From Stutzerimonas stutzeri (GTDB lineage Bacteria > Pseudomonadota > Gammaproteobacteria > Pseudomonadales > Pseudomonadaceae): 33,079 nucleotides of DNA. Shown piece by piece: positions 26,394-33,079 of this stretch. The notes beneath the pieces are model-generated. The model did not search any database. It saw only the letters and a program-made list of their open reading frames with translations, and had not been told where the DNA came from. A program made the position numbers and the translations under genes. Positions within the stretch are counted from its first letter, which is position 1, and each line of letters begins with the position of its first letter. Location: positions 1-33,079 of the forward strand of contig NZ_JAMOIE010000055.1 in the NCBI RefSeq assembly GCF_024448935.1. The letters are read 5' to 3'.

Positions 26394-28277
26394 TCAGCCA
26401 AGCAGCCCCTGATAGAAGCGACATTCGCGCTGCAGCGCATCGGCCAGATTTCCTGCCTGGCGAAAGCCGTGGCGCTCGTCTGGATAGAGGCAATATTCCA
26501 CTGGCAGGCCCTGTTCGCGCAGCGCTGCAACCATTGACTCGGTCTGCTCGGGAAGCACCACAACGTCCTGACCGCCTTGCAGGAAGATCATCGGAACCTG
26601 AATCCGTGCCGCGTTGTTTAGCGGCGTGCGTTCCCGGTAGCGCTGGGCGTCGCGCACGGGATCACCGATCAGCCAATCCAGATAGTCCGCCTCGAACTTG
26701 TGGGTCACCCGCCGCAATACCAGCGGATCGCTGACCCCGTACAGGCTGGCGCCGCCAGTAAACCCGGCATTGGCGGCCAACGCGCAGAGTGCGCTGTAGC
26801 CGCCGGCGCTGGAGCCGCGAATGAAGGTCCGCGCGGGATCGATCTGGCCGCGCACCGCCAGCGACTGCACCGCCGCGCAGGCATCCTCGACTTCCAGCAC
26901 ACCCCAGTTGCCGCGCAAGCGCTGCCGGTAGGCACGTCCAAATCCACTGCTGCCACGGTAATTGATGTCGGCAACGGCGAAACCGCGTTGGGTCCAGTAC
27001 TGAATGCGCGGATCGAAGACCGGATAGCTGGCCGAGGTCGGCCCGCCATGCATGAACACAACCAGCGGTGGCTTCTCCCCGGGCAAGCCGCGGCGGTCCG
27101 CATTACCAGGCGGATAGAAGAAGGCGTGCGCGACTTCCCCATGCCCGGTGGCAAAACGGAACGGTTGGGCACGAGACAGCTGCTCCGCCGGCAATGGCTG
27201 CTCGCCGCCGGCCAGTATCGTGGTCTCGCCGTTGTGACGGTCGATTGCCAGTACGGCGGGCGCCCGGTCCGGCGCTCCGGCAAGGCAATAGTAATGACGG
27301 TCATCCACGGCCAACTGGCGACAACGGCTGTACTCGGAGGCGAGCTGTCGCTCGTTGCCCTCAGCGTCATGCTCGAACAGCAAGCCGTAGCCGTCCACCA
27401 GCCGGGTCGATAACCAGGCACCCTCGGTCAGTGGCAGGTAGCTGACGGTCGCCAGTTGCCAAGGCGCGGGGGCGTGATCGAAGCGGTGGCGAACAAAGCG
27501 ATTCACCGGCACCATTGCATCGCCCTGGCTCTGCCAGGGTTGCCACCAACCGGCGCGGTCGGTCAGGCAACACAGCGTGCCGTCATCGGCGAAGCGAGGC
27601 TGTTGCAGCGATTCCGTACCCTCAGTGCCAGCCAGGCACAGCGGTTGATCGAGGCGCCCATCAGGCAGGTAGTCGGCCATCCAGAGGCTGGTGGCCGTCC
27701 AGGGCTGCTCGGGCCGATGCCACTGAATCCAGGCCAAACGCTCGCCAGCAGCATCCAGGGTCGGCGCAGCATAGAAGTCCGCGCCTTCGGCAAGCAGCTT
27801 GTGTTCGCCTGCAAGCGAAACGCTCACCAGTCGGTGCTCGACGCCCTTGTCATGCCGGGTTTCCTCCACCGCGACGATGGCGCCTTGGCGGTGATCGTAT
27901 TGCAGGTCACCATAACGGCAATGGGGACGCGAGGTGAGCGCCACCGGCTGGCCAGCCCTCGTACCGGCAAGTGGTTGCAGATAGATCTGCTGGTCGCTTT
28001 CATTGACGAAAGCCACGCCCTCATCGGTCAGGCAAAGTGCACCACCACCGTATTCGTATACCCGACTGCGCAGGGAAAACTCAGCGGGTGTCAGGCATTG
28101 CGCCGTGCCGTCGCGCCAGTACCAGAGGGTGCAACGCGCATCGGCGGGATCGTACTGAATCCAGAACAAGCCCCCATGCCCGGCACGCAGTTCTGCGAAG
28201 TCGCGGCTGGCCGAGGCGGCTTTTTCGGCAGTCCAGTCGCTGTTCCAGAAGCCATACGGCGTTTCGGTTTTGCTCAT
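26394..28277 (-). CDS. pqqH: PQQ-cluster S9 prolyl-oligopeptidase-family peptidase
   Basis: This is a 627-residue serine peptidase of family S9. The N-terminal two thirds form a beta-propeller-like region. The C-terminal alpha/beta-hydrolase domain has the nucleophile motif GSSAGGYSA, an Asp in LQGGQDVVVLPEQ and the His in YPDERHGFR. Peptidases at this place in Pseudomonas pqq clusters (PA1990, called pqqH) may take part in processing the PqqA peptide or act in accessory metabolism; the role is not certain. No signal peptide is seen, so it is cytosolic. The ATG at 28277 is 40 bases after the pqqE stop, consistent with one transcript. The symbol follows P. aeruginosa. Confidence 0.85.
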   Translation of the reverse strand: MSKTETPYGFWNSDWTAEKAASASRDFAELRAGHGGLFWIQYDPADARCTLWYWRDGTAQCLTPAEFSLRSRVYEYGGGALCLTDEGVAFVNESDQQIYLQPLAGTRAGQPVALTSRPHCRYGDLQYDHRQGAIVAVEETRHDKGVEHRLVSVSLAGEHKLLAEGADFYAAPTLDAAGERLAWIQWHRPEQPWTATSLWMADYLPDGRLDQPLCLAGTEGTESLQQPRFADDGTLCCLTDRAGWWQPWQSQGDAMVPVNRFVRHRFDHAPAPWQLATVSYLPLTEGAWLSTRLVDGYGLLFEHDAEGNERQLASEYSRCRQLAVDDRHYYCLAGAPDRAPAVLAIDRHNGETTILAGGEQPLPAEQLSRAQPFRFATGHGEVAHAFFYPPGNADRRGLPGEKPPLVVFMHGGPTSASYPVFDPRIQYWTQRGFAVADINYRGSSGFGRAYRQRLRGNWGVLEVEDACAAVQSLAVRGQIDPARTFIRGSSAGGYSALCALAANAGFTGGASLYGVSDPLVLRRVTHKFEADYLDWLIGDPVRDAQRYRERTPLNNAARIQVPMIFLQGGQDVVVLPEQTESMVAALREQGLPVEYCLYPDERHGFRQAGNLADALQRECRFYQGLLG

Positions 28278-28317
28278 ATCGATCGGTTCCGGTCAATCAG
28301 GCATGCCCCAAACGGAC

Positions 28318-29472
28318 CTATACCTTGAGAATCAGCTTGGACGCCTTCTCGTTACGGAAAGTCAGCTCATTCAACCCGCGCGGGGCCTGCTCGGCCTCGA
28401 TGCGAGCAGCGAGAATCTTGTCATGATGGGCGGACTTGCTGCATACCGGATCCGCGTTGGCGGCGTCGCCGGTGAGCATGAAGGCCTGGCAGCGGCAGCC
28501 GCCGAAGTCTTTTTCCTTTTCATCGCAGGATTGGCACGGCTCGGGCATCCAGTCGAAGCCGCGAAACCTGTTGAAGCCCATCGAGTGCTTCCAGATCTGC
28601 TCGATGCGTTGCTCACGCACGTTGGGAAAGGTGATGGGCAGTTGGCGTGCGCTGTGGCAAGGCAGCGCCGTGCCGTCCGGGGTGATGTCGAGAAACAGAT
28701 TGCCCCAGCCGTTCATGCAGCCCTTGGGACGCTCTTCATAATAATCGGGCGTGACGAAGATCAGCTTGCAGGGGTGATTCTCGGCGGCGAGCTTGTCACG
28801 CCATTCATTGGTGATCCGCTCGGCACGTACCAGTTGTTCCTTGCCAGGTAACAGCCCGGCGCGGTTGAGCTCGGCCCAGCCATAGAACTGACAGGTCGCG
28901 AGTTCCACGAAGTCGGCTTCGAGCTCCAGGCAGAGCTGAATGATGCGGTCGATGTTGTCGATGTTGTGCCGATGGGTGACAAAGTTAAGCACCATCGGAT
29001 AGCCGTGCGCCTTGACCGCCCGCGCCATGGCAAGCTTCTGGGCGAACGCCTTTTTCGACCCGGCGAGCAGGTTGTTCACTTCCTCGTCAGCGGCCTGAAA
29101 ACTGATTTGAATGTGGTCGAGCCCAGCGTCGGCGAACGAGGCGATCTTCTCCTCGGTGAGGCCGATGCCCGAGGTGATCAGGTTGGTGTAATAGCCCAGG
29201 TCCCGTGCCGCCTTGATCAGCTCGGCCAGATCCTGACGGACCAAGGGTTCGCCACCGGAGAAACCCAGCTGCGCCGCGCCCATTTCGCGCGCCTGGCGGA
29301 ACACCTCGATCCACTCGGCAGTGCTCAGCTCATCATGGCTGCGAGCGAAATCCAGCGGATTGGAGCAATACGGGCACTGCAGGGGGCAGCGATAGGTCAG
29401 CTCCGCCAGCAGCCACAGCGGCGGGCCGGGCTCGAAACCCGGCTTAGCGAAGCTCGATCCAGAACCGTTCAA
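28318..29472 (-). CDS. pqqE: PqqE, radical SAM PQQ-precursor crosslinking enzyme
   Basis: This is a 384-residue radical SAM/SPASM enzyme that links Glu and Tyr side chains of PqqA by a carbon-carbon bond with PqqD. The radical SAM cluster motif is CPLQCPYC in [17 protein letters not shown]. The C-terminal SPASM region has [40 protein letters not shown] and [10 protein letters not shown]. The start is a TTG at 29472, with GGAGG six bases upstream. It lies inside pqqD, overlapping it by 29 bases. A longer open frame exists upstream but has no homology. Confidence 0.93.
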   Translation of the reverse strand: MNGSGSSFAKPGFEPGPPLWLLAELTYRCPLQCPYCSNPLDFARSHDELSTAEWIEVFRQAREMGAAQLGFSGGEPLVRQDLAELIKAARDLGYYTNLITSGIGLTEEKIASFADAGLDHIQISFQAADEEVNNLLAGSKKAFAQKLAMARAVKAHGYPMVLNFVTHRHNIDNIDRIIQLCLELEADFVELATCQFYGWAELNRAGLLPGKEQLVRAERITNEWRDKLAAENHPCKLIFVTPDYYEERPKGCMNGWGNLFLDITPDGTALPCHSARQLPITFPNVREQRIEQIWKHSMGFNRFRGFDWMPEPCQSCDEKEKDFGGCRCQAFMLTGDAANADPVCSKSAHHDKILAARIEAEQAPRGLNELTFRNEKASKLILKV

Positions 29473-29722
29473 CGGCGACCTCCAGAAATGCAACGATGTC
29501 TTCCTCGATGCCCTCGGCATCGGGGAAGCGGCTCTGCAGGATGGCGACAATTCCCCCGACACTCCGGGTGCCATCCACTTCGCCCAAAACCTCCGATGCG
29601 CTCACGTTCAGCTTGATCATGCCCTCGGGATACAGCAGCACATGGCAGTTTTGCGCCGGTTCCCATTGGTAGCGAAAACCGCGGCGAAAAACCGGGATCT
29701 GGGTCAGTTGGATAGCGCTCAT
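29444..29722 (-). CDS. pqqD: PqqD, PqqA-binding chaperone
   Basis: This is a 92-residue protein of the PqqD family, a RiPP-recognition-type peptide chaperone that presents PqqA to PqqE. Conserved features are the [24 protein letters not shown] region and the Leu/Glu-rich helix ([17 protein letters not shown]). The length is typical. The ATG at 29722 has AGAGG upstream. It lies 113 bases after pqqC and overlaps pqqE. Confidence 0.95.
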   Translation of the reverse strand: MSAIQLTQIPVFRRGFRYQWEPAQNCHVLLYPEGMIKLNVSASEVLGEVDGTRSVGGIVAILQSRFPDAEGIEEDIVAFLEVAVERFWIELR

Positions 29723-29835
29723 GGTCCTCTGTCTCGCCAGTGAAACATCATCGGTGCTGAATCGGTGGGCTCAAGCCCACCAGTTGCTCGGATCGACGGA
29801 GCGTTGCCGCCCTCCGCTGGTGGCTCGGTAACGGC

Positions 29836-30588
29836 TCAGAATGTGATGCCCTTGTGCCAGACACGTTCGCGGGTCACGGTGTGATACGGCGGGCGGTCCA
29901 ACTCATAGGCCATGCTCATGGCATCGAGCATGCTCCACAAAACGTCGAGTTTGAACTGAAGAATGTTCAGCATGCGCTCCTGAGCGTGGCGCGTCTTGTA
30001 GTGCTGCAGCGTGATGCGCAGGCCATGCTCGACGTCGCGGCGGGCTTGCTTCAGGCGTTTGCGGAAGTAGTCGTAACCGGACGCATCTATCCAGCTGTAG
30101 TACTGCGGCCAGGCGTCCAGGCGCGACTGATGGATGGTCGGGGCGAACAGTTCGGTGAGCGAACTGCTGGCCGCCTCCTGCCAGACGGCGCGGCGGGCGA
30201 AATTGACATAGGCGTCTACCGCGAAGCGCACGCCCGGTAGCACCAACTCCTGCGACAACACCTGCTCGCGGTCCAGGCCCACGGCTTCAGCCAGGCGCAG
30301 CCAGGCTTCGATACCACCCTCCTCGCCTGGGCTGCCATCGTGGTCAATGATCCGCTGGACCCATTCGCGGCGGGCATCGCGATCCGGGCAGTTAGCCATG
30401 ATCGCTGCATCCTTCAGCGGAATGCAGACCTGGTAGTAGAAGCGGTTCGCGACCCAGCCCTGAATCTGCTCACGGGTCGAGCGGCCTTCATACATGGCGC
30501 GGTGGAAGGGATGATGGATGTGGTAGTAGTCGCCCTTGGCGCGTAGCGCTGTTTCGAACTCGGACGGAGTCATGGCTGGCAGGGTCAT
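29836..30588 (-). CDS. pqqC: PqqC, pyrroloquinoline-quinone synthase
   Basis: This is a 250-residue all-helical cofactorless oxidase that performs the final eight-electron oxidation and ring closure to PQQ. Characteristic segments are [57 protein letters not shown] and the C-terminal [16 protein letters not shown]. The ATG at 30588 has AAGGA about seven bases upstream; a 14-codon upstream extension has no support. It is separated from pqqB by 92 bases. Confidence 0.96.
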   Translation of the reverse strand: MTLPAMTPSEFETALRAKGDYYHIHHPFHRAMYEGRSTREQIQGWVANRFYYQVCIPLKDAAIMANCPDRDARREWVQRIIDHDGSPGEEGGIEAWLRLAEAVGLDREQVLSQELVLPGVRFAVDAYVNFARRAVWQEAASSSLTELFAPTIHQSRLDAWPQYYSWIDASGYDYFRKRLKQARRDVEHGLRITLQHYKTRHAQERMLNILQFKLDVLWSMLDAMSMAYELDRPPYHTVTRERVWHKGITF

Positions 30589-30680
30589 AAGAACTTCCTT
30601 ACGGGTTGTACGGGCTGTTCCTCCAGGCACAGGCGAGCGCCTTCAGCCACTGCTTTCGGTGAGTTGGGGGTCGTTCTACC

Positions 30681-31592
30681 CTACAGTTCGATACTCATGC
30701 CATCGAACGAGACTTCAATCCCGTGCTCGTCGAGCACCGCCCGTTCGGCGGAGTCCTCGTCGAGGATCGGATTGGTGTTGTTGATATGGATGAGAACCTT
30801 GCGCGCAGCCGGCATGCCGTCGAGCACCTCGATCATGCCGCCTGGGCCGCTCTGATGAAGGTGGCCCATTTCGCTGCCCAGTTTGGTGCCGACTTCGCGC
30901 ACGCGCATTTCGTCATCGCGCCACAGGGTGCCGTCGACGAGCAGGCAATCGCCACTGCGCATCAGTTCCAGCAGTTCAGGGCTGACCTGGCCCAGACCCG
31001 GCGCGTAAAACAGCGTGCCGCCGGTTTTACGGTCTTCGATCAACAGACCGATGTTGTCGCCGGGATGCGGGTCGTTGCGGTGCGGCGAATACGGCGGCGC
31101 TGAACTGCGCAGCGGAATCGGGGTGATGTTCAGGTTTGGGCAGGTCGCGATGGTGAAACTGCCTTCCAACGCGATCGGATTCCAGCGCAGACCGCCGTTC
31201 CAATGTTCAAGCATGTTAAACAGCGGGAAGCCGGTGCTCAGATCCTGATGAACCATCTCGGTGCACCAAACTTCGTGTGGGCAGCCCTCACGCAGCGTCA
31301 GCAGGCCGGTGGTGTGATCGATCTGGCTGTCGAGCAGGATGATCGCGCCAATCGCGGTGTCTCGGGGGCCGCGAGCCGGTTGTAGCTTAGGGAAGGACTC
31401 AAGCTGAGCACGAATGTCCGGCGAGGCGTTGCAGAGAATCCAGTTCTCGCCGTCATCACTGATTGCAATCGACGATTGAGTGCGGGCTTTGCCACGCAAG
31501 CTACCGTTGCGCAGCCCGGCACAGTTGACGCAATTACAGTTCCACTGAGGAAAGCCGCCGCCAGCAGCCGAACCTAAAATCTGGATGAACAT
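30681..31592 (-). CDS. pqqB: PqqB, metallo-hydrolase-like PQQ-biosynthesis protein
   Basis: This is a 303-residue member of the metallo-beta-lactamase fold. PqqB hydroxylates the tyrosine of the crosslinked precursor. The sequence has the N-terminal Cys-rich [10 protein letters not shown] (a second metal site), [10 protein letters not shown] and [12 protein letters not shown], all typical. The ATG at 31592 ([13 protein letters not shown]) has GGGAGC about five bases upstream; the upstream extension overlaps the region just after pqqA. The gap to pqqA is 48 bases. Confidence 0.95.
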   Translation of the reverse strand: MFIQILGSAAGGGFPQWNCNCVNCAGLRNGSLRGKARTQSSIAISDDGENWILCNASPDIRAQLESFPKLQPARGPRDTAIGAIILLDSQIDHTTGLLTLREGCPHEVWCTEMVHQDLSTGFPLFNMLEHWNGGLRWNPIALEGSFTIATCPNLNITPIPLRSSAPPYSPHRNDPHPGDNIGLLIEDRKTGGTLFYAPGLGQVSPELLELMRSGDCLLVDGTLWRDDEMRVREVGTKLGSEMGHLHQSGPGGMIEVLDGMPAARKVLIHINNTNPILDEDSAERAVLDEHGIEVSFDGMSIEL

Positions 31593-31640
31593 GGGCAGCT
31601 CCCAAAAAACGGAGCCCCGACCGGGGCCGGGGCAGATCAA

Positions 31641-31712
31641 TCAGCGATTGGCGAAGTACATGGTGACTTCGAAACCAATGCGCAGGTCGGTAAAAGCAGG
31701 TTTAGTCCACAT
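31641..31712 (-). CDS. pqqA: PqqA, precursor peptide of PQQ
   Basis: This is a 23-residue ribosomally made peptide: [15 protein letters not shown], then VTMYFANR. The conserved Glu16 and Tyr20 (E-V-T-M-Y) are the residues joined to form PQQ. The ATG at 31712 has AGAGGA about seven bases upstream. It is the first gene of the pqqABCDE run and its abundance is usually set by its own promoter. The 160-base stretch to the next gene (31713-31872) holds the promoter; no clear operator is seen in it apart from a short GCAGA/TCTGC hairpin at 31801-31816. Confidence 0.95.
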   Translation of the reverse strand: MWTKPAFTDLRIGFEVTMYFANR

Positions 31713-31872
31713 GGCTGATTCCTCTCTTTTGTGATGACGGAAGTATTCCGACAACTCATTAAGCACCCTACTCCGTCAAAAGCGGAATGGTACTTTGGAA
31801 GCAGACAGCGCTCTGCATTGGTAGTGCCTTGGCTGTCGCCGGTTTTCAAGCAACACGAGATGACAGGCGCAT

Positions 31873-32988
31873 TTAGCGGCGCACGGCGGAACGACCATGG
31901 GTGCCCCGCCAAGCCAGTTCATTGGTGATGGTCGCCATTGGCGCGAACATCTCGTAGTCGAATGCGCTCAGGGGCGCCTTTTCCTGTACGCGCAACGGCC
32001 AATCATGGTTTGCCAGCGCCGCCTTGCCGATCGCCAGGAAATCCAGCACGCCGGCGTCGAGCAATTGCTGCGCCTGTTCGCCCGTGCCGATGGCGCCATT
32101 GCCGATGATCGGGATCTCAACGGCGCCTTTGGCGATTGCCGCCAGGCTTTCGCCTTCCTCGAACGCCGGTGCACTTATGTCGCCTTCGGTCACGTGGATG
32201 TAATCGAGCCCTGAGGAGGCTAGCGTGGCGAAACGATAGCGCGCCGCTTCAACCCCACCGTCCCATTTAAGCTGGCTGTCCGTGACCATGCTTTGCGACA
32301 GCCGCATACCGACGACGAACCCCGCCCCGACCGCCTCACGTACCGCACGGATGACGTCCAGCGGCAGGGCCAGTCTGGCCTTGTAGTCACCGCCCCAGCG
32401 GTCGGTGCGCTGATTGAACTCGGCGGTCATGAATTCGTGCAGCAGGTAGCCGTTGGCGCCATGCAGCTCCACCCCATCGAAACCGGCCTCACGCGCATGT
32501 TTCGCAGCCTGGACGAAGCCGGCAATCGCTTCATGGATTTCCGCTTCGGTCATCTCTGCGGGTGTCGCATAGGGGCCTTCGCCGCCGTAGAAGCTCAACT
32601 GTCGCCCGCCCGGCTGAACGGCCGACGGCGCGACGTGGCGGGCGTGGTGGATATTGCCCTGGGTCTGCGCACCACCGTGCATCAGCTGAGCGATGATCGC
32701 CGCTCCCGCCTGGTGTACCGCGCTGACAATCGGCACCCAGCTGTCACGCTGAACCTCGGTGGCCAGGCCCGGCTGGTTCAGATATCCCTGGCTGTAGGCT
32801 GTGTCCGTATAGGTGCCTTCGGTAATCAACATGCCGAAGCCGCCCTCTGCGAATGCCTGGTAATAGTCGCGCATCAGTTCGTTGGGTTGCCCTTCCGGCT
32901 CGGCGCTGACGCGAGTCATCGGAGCCAGCACGGCGCGGTTGCGCAGGCGCAGCTGATTCAGCTGGGCGGGTTCGAGCAATTGGGGCAT
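31873..32988 (-). CDS. Old Yellow Enzyme-family NADH:flavin oxidoreductase
   Basis: This is a 371-residue FMN-dependent ene-reductase of the OYE family, a TIM barrel. Visible motifs are the N-terminal LRLRNRAVLAPMTR, the FMN-site LITEGTYTD, AQLMHGGA, the substrate-binding DGVELHGANGYLLHEFM, and IIGNGAIGTGEQA. These enzymes reduce activated C=C bonds and some nitro compounds; the natural substrate is unknown. The ATG at 32988 (MPQLLEP) has GAGGA about seven bases upstream. The open frame continues to the window edge without homology. It reads in the same direction as pqqA but is probably separate. Confidence 0.9.
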   Translation of the reverse strand: MPQLLEPAQLNQLRLRNRAVLAPMTRVSAEPEGQPNELMRDYYQAFAEGGFGMLITEGTYTDTAYSQGYLNQPGLATEVQRDSWVPIVSAVHQAGAAIIAQLMHGGAQTQGNIHHARHVAPSAVQPGGRQLSFYGGEGPYATPAEMTEAEIHEAIAGFVQAAKHAREAGFDGVELHGANGYLLHEFMTAEFNQRTDRWGGDYKARLALPLDVIRAVREAVGAGFVVGMRLSQSMVTDSQLKWDGGVEAARYRFATLASSGLDYIHVTEGDISAPAFEEGESLAAIAKGAVEIPIIGNGAIGTGEQAQQLLDAGVLDFLAIGKAALANHDWPLRVQEKAPLSAFDYEMFAPMATITNELAWRGTHGRSAVRR

Positions 32989-33079
32989 CGGCAAGTCCTC
33001 ATGAAACATGGATCGTGCTGAATCTGAGGTGCAACGGGCGTTGGAGTTCGCTGCGTGCGATCGCTGGGCTTTAGCCACG

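Noticed and set aside
25194..26537. 447-codon plus-strand frame over ercA
   Set aside because: Antisense to a complete iron-dependent alcohol dehydrogenase and running on into the intergenic region; no ribosome binding site.
31748..31760. ACTCATTAAGC shared between the pqqA upstream region and the copI-copA gap (3924-3934)
   Set aside because: Only 11 bases, no flanking similarity of note; likely chance.
31637..31912. 91-codon minus-strand frame covering pqqA
   Set aside because: It is in a different frame from the conserved 23-residue PqqA peptide and has no homology.

Overview
The window looks like a chromosome segment from a Pseudomonas-type gammaproteobacterium, most likely the P. stutzeri/Stutzerimonas group; the genus is inferred. 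The grounds are the block gacA-uvrC-pgsA-tRNA-Gly, the block pqqA-B-C-D-E-(S9 peptidase)-ercA-ercS in the order known from P. aeruginosa, moderate-to-high GC, and a TTG-started gacA.

Layout. (1) Bases 1-591 hold no recognisable gene. (2) Bases 592-13113 are a copper-resistance cluster: copB, a small Met/His-rich periplasmic protein and the multicopper oxidase copA (minus strand), a periplasmic cupredoxin of CopI type (minus), the copR/copS two-component system (plus), a cytosolic Cys-rich copper-storage protein of Csp3/DUF326 type, an uncharacterised small exported protein, a Cu(+)-exporting P1B ATPase, a CopZ-like chaperone, a DUF411 protein and a DsbD-type thiol reductase. Four perfect copies and one near copy of the palindrome TTACA-N4-TGTAA sit in the intergenic regions and probably form the CopR operators. 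A separate CueR-type long-spacer promoter precedes the chaperone gene. (3) A P4-type tyrosine recombinase (13270-14673) lies next to the 3' end of tRNA-Gly(GCC) (14899-14974), so bases 1 to about 14900 are probably one arm of an integrated genomic island whose far end is outside the window.

(4) Bases 14899-18101 are core genome: tRNA-Gly, pgsA, uvrC and gacA, all on the minus strand. (5) Bases 18312-23422 hold a ZIP-like membrane protein, a remnant of an ACR3 arsenite permease, and an arsenic cluster on the plus strand: arsR, arsH, a small ORF, a YnfA-family protein, an ars-type GAPDH and arsJ. ArsJ with its GAPDH exports arsenate as 1-arseno-3-phosphoglycerate; no arsC and no intact arsenite pump are visible. 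(6) Bases 23444-31712 are the minus-strand PQQ-biosynthesis and ethanol-oxidation regulatory block (pqqABCDE, an S9 peptidase, ercA, ercS). (7) An Old Yellow Enzyme-family oxidoreductase (31873-32988) lies upstream of pqqA.

Together the copper genes cover sensing (CopRS, and CueR acting from elsewhere), cytosolic chaperoning and storage, export across the inner membrane, periplasmic oxidation and sequestration, the outer membrane, and thiol repair. The most unusual items are the repeated CopR boxes with a second regulator layered in, the small Met/His-rich protein between copA and copB, an orphan minus-strand terminator in the copI-copR gap, the ACR3 fossil beside arsJ, and a coupled small ORF before ynfA.
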